Assembly (NCBI RefSeq): GCF_000159955.1 | Contig: NZ_GG695972.1 | Location: 128,169 to 147,363 of the forward strand | Direction of reading: 5' to 3' | Origin: Paenibacillus sp. oral taxon 786 str. D14 | Lineage (GTDB): Bacteria; Bacillota; Bacilli; Paenibacillales; Paenibacillaceae | Length of the DNA stretch: 19,195 bases | Part shown: one piece after another, positions 16,687 through 19,195 of the stretch | Layout of the letters: each line of letters opens with the position of its first letter | Numbering within the stretch: position 1 is the stretch's first letter | Made by a program: the position numbers and the translations under genes | The notes under the pieces: model-generated | What the model was told of the DNA's origin: nothing | Databases searched by the model: none | The model's input: only the letters and a program-made list of their open reading frames with translations

Positions 16687-17579
16687 TTGCCGCTCCCCCC
16701 TCTGCTTAGTACAAACTGCTGCAATCCGACAACAACGATAACAAAGAACAATAAAATGATGCTCATCGCGGAGGCGAGACCGTAGTTGTTGTAGGCAAAC
16801 GCGGTTTCGACGACGCGCTGCACATACGTCTGGCTCGCTCCGGCCGGGCCGCCCTTGGTCAGGACGAAGGGCAGGTCGAAGACTTCAAGTGCGCCGGTGA
16901 CCGTCAGGAACAAGTTCAACTGGATGACTGGCCTCATATTCGGCAATGTAATGCGCCAAAAAGTCTGCCAGGCATTGGCGCCGTCGATTTTGGCGGCCTC
17001 GTAAATATCGGCCGGGATCGCTTGCAGGGAGGCGATATAGATCACCATGTTGTATCCCATGAATCGCCACAGACCGGTGGAGGCCAGAGCGTAGTTGACG
17101 AGCCCCGGGGTGCCGAGCCAGCTGGTTTCGCTCAGATTGGTCAACCCGATGCTGTTCAGGAACAGGTTTAACGAGCCTTGCGTCGTATCGAAGACATAGC
17201 CGAACATAAAGGCAACCGCCACGCCGTTCATAATGTACGGGAGAAAAAGCAGCAGCCGGAATACGTTTTTGCCGCGGAGCCGGGAATTCAGGATGACGGC
17301 AAAGTAAATGGCGATCACGTTCTGAACAAGCCCCACGACAAAATAAGCAAAGTTATGCGCGAATACCCCGAAAATATCAGGATTTAAGAATACTTCCCGG
17401 TAATTATCAAGTCCGACCCAAGGCTTCTCCGGGCTGTAACCATCCCACGCAGTAAAACTAAAGTAGACGAGCTTGGCCGCAGGATAGTAGGTAAACAATA
17501 AGAGCAAGCTCACTGGAATGAGCAGGAATGTGAAAATAATGATCCTTTTTTGCTTCAAGTACGACATGGAGCCGAGCAT
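16683..17579 (-). CDS. Carbohydrate ABC transporter permease, MalF type
   Basis: First membrane subunit of the CUT1-type importer. The 298 residues have six hydrophobic segments; the first (about 12-33) follows MSYLKQKR. The EAA loop reads YEAAKIDGANAWQTFWRITLPNMRP, close to consensus. TAWDGYSPEKPWVGLDNYREVF is the usual periplasmic stretch after the first helix in this class. The start is ATG at 17579 with GAAGGG eight bases upstream. The ATG four codons later has no Shine-Dalgarno. It lies 102 bases after the binding-protein gene, with a perfect hairpin in that gap, and overlaps the MalG-type gene by four bases. Confidence 0.92.
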   Translation of the reverse strand: MLGSMSYLKQKRIIIFTFLLIPVSLLLLFTYYPAAKLVYFSFTAWDGYSPEKPWVGLDNYREVFLNPDIFGVFAHNFAYFVVGLVQNVIAIYFAVILNSRLRGKNVFRLLLFLPYIMNGVAVAFMFGYVFDTTQGSLNLFLNSIGLTNLSETSWLGTPGLVNYALASTGLWRFMGYNMVIYIASLQAIPADIYEAAKIDGANAWQTFWRITLPNMRPVIQLNLFLTVTGALEVFDLPFVLTKGGPAGASQTYVQRVVETAFAYNNYGLASAMSIILLFFVIVVVGLQQFVLSRGGSGK

Positions 17580-17630
17580 GCTGGAGTCCCTTCTTTCCGC
17601 TGAATTGTATGGGTCCTGCTTGTTACGAAA

Positions 17631-17669
17631 GCAAAATGGATTATCGAAAAGGCCGATAATCCATTTTGC
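17631..17669 (-). other. Perfect 16-bp inverted repeat between the binding-protein and permease genes
   Basis: GCAAAATGGATTATCG (17631-17646) and its exact complement (17654-17669) enclose a 7-base loop. On the - strand the stem is followed only by TTTC, so termination would be partial at best. This fits an intercistronic element that keeps binding-protein message high and permease message low, as known for malE-malF type operons. Confidence 0.7.
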
Positions 17670-17680
17670 CTCCGGTGGGA

Positions 17681-19009
17681 TTAGTAACCAAGATCTTTCT
17701 TCGCTTTGGCCCAGGCCTTATTCCACTTGTCAAACACCGTTTGCGGGTCCTTGGCGAGAACGAATTCCTGCGCGATCGCCGGCAAATCGATTTGCGCCTT
17801 ATTCGAGATTTGAATGACCTGAGGATCATCCGCTACACCTTCCTGAAGCTCCAAGGCCTGTGCCTGGAACTCGGCAAGCTGCGGAAGCTTTGACTCACGG
17901 CCCTCCAGCGGGGACATAAAACCTGCGAAGTCCTCGTAGCCGGATTCCTCGATCAGCCAGGATAGAAACGCCTTTGTTGCCTCAAGGTTTTTGCTGTCCT
18001 TGTTGACGGCATAGAAGAAGTCAGGGCTTAATGCGGCTCTGATTTGGCCCGAATTGTCGTAAGGGAGCGGGAAAAACCCGATATTGTCGGCATCGGCCCC
18101 TACGCCGATAACTTGATTGATCACCCAATTGCCGAGGTAGTACATAGCCATTTTGCCGTTGGCGACATCCTTTTTCGATTGTTCCCAGTTGGTGGAGTTG
18201 ATGTCCTTTTCCAGATAACCTCTATCGGCTAGCTCCTTCAGCAGGCTTAACGATTTGCCGTAACCGTTGTCCATGGTGAAGGGAGTATCGGTATTCAACT
18301 TTTCGTTAGGGAAGTTGGGATTGTTTTCGATCAGCCTCGGTAAATCGTAAACCCAACTGCCCAGCGGCCATTTGTCCTTGAAGTTGGAGGCCAGAGGAAT
18401 GATGCCGTTTTGCTTCAGTTTTTTGCAGGCAGCTAGAAATTCATCCCAGGTTTTCGGGGTTTCCGTGATGCCGGCATCGGCGAAGGCCTTCTTGTTATAT
18501 ACAATTCCGGAGCTTGCGTTCCCGGTCGTAATGCCGTACAACTTGCCTTCGTAAGATTTGAAATCCTTGAACGTCAACTCGCTGCTGAACGTCATATCAT
18601 CCAGCGGGGCGAAGTATTTCGGCAAATCCGAGTTCGGAATGTCAGGAACGAACATCAGATCAGGCAGTTCTCCGCTCGCCATCCGGACTTTTAATTGCTG
18701 GTTGTAGTCGCTCTGGCCGCCTTCGAATTCGACTTTGATGTTGGGATACTTCTCGTTAAATCGTTTGAGATATTCGTCGTACTCCTTGCCGATCATGTCC
18801 GTGCGGTTGGTCAGGAAGGTCACTTTGCCGCTGAGCGTTGTCTCGCCGGATCCTTCGCTTCCGGAATTTGCGGTCGCCGTGTTCGTGCCTCCGGAGTTCC
18901 CGGTATCGGCGGTTGTTCCGTTTCCGTTATTTCCGCCGCTGCAGCCCGCCAATACGGCGGATAGTGCGAAGATCATCATGAATGCCATCAAGATGCTTTT
19001 CTTCTTCAT
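17681..19009 (-). CDS. Extracellular sugar-binding lipoprotein of a CUT1 ABC transporter
   Basis: Binding protein of 442 residues (SBP_bac_1 fold). It has a lipoprotein signal peptide MKKKSILMAFMMIFALSAVLAGC with Cys23 in the LAGC lipobox and a long Gly/Asn/Ser/Thr-rich linker (24-55). The mature part shows GKVTFLTNRTD, FNEKYPNIKVEFEGG, NQQLKVRMASGELPDLMF, TGNASSGIVYNKKAFADAG with TPKTWDEFLAACKKLKQNGIIPLA, and KMAMYYLGNW, all usual for this class. The ATG at 19009 has GGGGCG about eight bases upstream. It is the first gene of an operon with the two permeases and probably the second YesM/YesN pair. A perfect cre lies in its leader. Which sugar it binds cannot be told. Confidence 0.93.
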   Translation of the reverse strand: MKKKSILMAFMMIFALSAVLAGCSGGNNGNGTTADTGNSGGTNTATANSGSEGSGETTLSGKVTFLTNRTDMIGKEYDEYLKRFNEKYPNIKVEFEGGQSDYNQQLKVRMASGELPDLMFVPDIPNSDLPKYFAPLDDMTFSSELTFKDFKSYEGKLYGITTGNASSGIVYNKKAFADAGITETPKTWDEFLAACKKLKQNGIIPLASNFKDKWPLGSWVYDLPRLIENNPNFPNEKLNTDTPFTMDNGYGKSLSLLKELADRGYLEKDINSTNWEQSKKDVANGKMAMYYLGNWVINQVIGVGADADNIGFFPLPYDNSGQIRAALSPDFFYAVNKDSKNLEATKAFLSWLIEESGYEDFAGFMSPLEGRESKLPQLAEFQAQALELQEGVADDPQVIQISNKAQIDLPAIAQEFVLAKDPQTVFDKWNKAWAKAKKDLGY

Positions 19010-19036
19010 GCTTTCATCGCCCCTTATTAGTATATT

Positions 19037-19050
19037 TGTTAGCGCTTACA
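19037..19050 (-). promoter_or_regulatory. Perfect cre (CcpA) site upstream of the binding-protein gene
   Basis: On the - strand TGTAAGCGCTAACA agrees with the cre consensus TGWAARCGYTWNCW at all 14 positions. It lies just downstream of the predicted -10, near the transcription start, the same placement as at chvE. Confidence 0.8.
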
Positions 19051-19055
19051 GCCTA

Positions 19056-19061
19056 ATTTTA
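19056..19061 (-). promoter_or_regulatory. Probable -10 element of the second sugar-uptake operon
   Basis: On the - strand TAAAAT is one base off TATAAT. No convincing -35 lies 16-18 bases upstream, so activation by the response regulator is plausible. Farther upstream (19062-19195) no gene is seen: the stretch is AT-rich, with a second copy of TTGTTAG (19068-19074; the first is 19036-19042, 32 bases away) inside the small palindrome CACTTGTTAGTG (19065-19076). Confidence 0.45.
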
Positions 19062-19195
19062 TCTCACTTGTTAGTGCATTGAAATGTTCCCGATTACTAT
19101 TTATTGTCTTCAATTGTGCTGTTTTATGGGGAATTCCAACCTGTAACTCATACATGGTTTCTGAAATTTCAAATTTTTGTTCTAATTAAAAACTA

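Noticed and set aside
19162..19171. TGAAATTTCA palindrome as an operator
   Set aside because: Short and in AT-rich low-complexity DNA, more than 100 bases from the promoter; easily chance.

Overview
The window looks like chromosomal DNA from a spore-forming, Gram-positive Paenibacillus-type bacterium. The signs are a Spo0E-like phosphatase, lipobox-bearing solute-binding proteins, two YesM/YesN-type two-component pairs placed next to sugar ABC transporters, CcpA-type cre sites, strong GGGGG-type Shine-Dalgarno sequences and several TTG or GTG starts. No tRNA, rRNA, insertion sequence or CRISPR array was seen. The genus is an inference from this style and was not checked by a search.

Left edge (1-1412): a 61-residue Spo0E-like gene on the + strand ends in an intrinsic terminator. 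It converges on an Rpn/PD-(D/E)XK family gene on the - strand whose C-terminus carries seven 4-residue EKG-type repeats. In front of the Rpn gene lie a promoter-like element and a terminator hairpin whose T-run contains the farthest upstream possible Rpn start codon.

Region 1435-11292 (- strand) is one sugar-sensing and uptake locus. In transcription order it holds a membrane-anchored sugar-binding protein, a YesM-type sensor kinase, a YesN-type (AraC) response regulator, then ChvE, MmsA (GguA) and MmsB (GguB), the three parts of a multiple-monosaccharide ABC transporter. The first three genes overlap end to end and have their own sigma-A-like promoter. The transporter genes have an extended -10 promoter, a near-perfect cre at the start site and an 8-bp direct repeat that could be the regulator's operator. 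Right after mmsB comes the remnant of an oleate hydratase gene, lacking its first codons and carrying a frameshift.

Region 11431-12470 (+ strand) is a TDT-family (TehA/SLAC1-like) membrane transporter gene broken by an apparent one-base deletion.

Region 12495-19061 (- strand) is a second sugar locus: solute-binding lipoprotein, two MalF/MalG-type permeases, then a second YesM/YesN pair. It has no ATPase gene, so it probably borrows a shared MsmX/MsmK-type ATPase. Its promoter has a perfect cre, and a perfect 16-bp inverted repeat lies between the binding-protein and permease genes.

The likely logic is that each sensor/regulator pair detects extracellular sugar and activates its adjoining transporter, while CcpA acting at the start-site cre elements shuts both off when preferred carbon is present.
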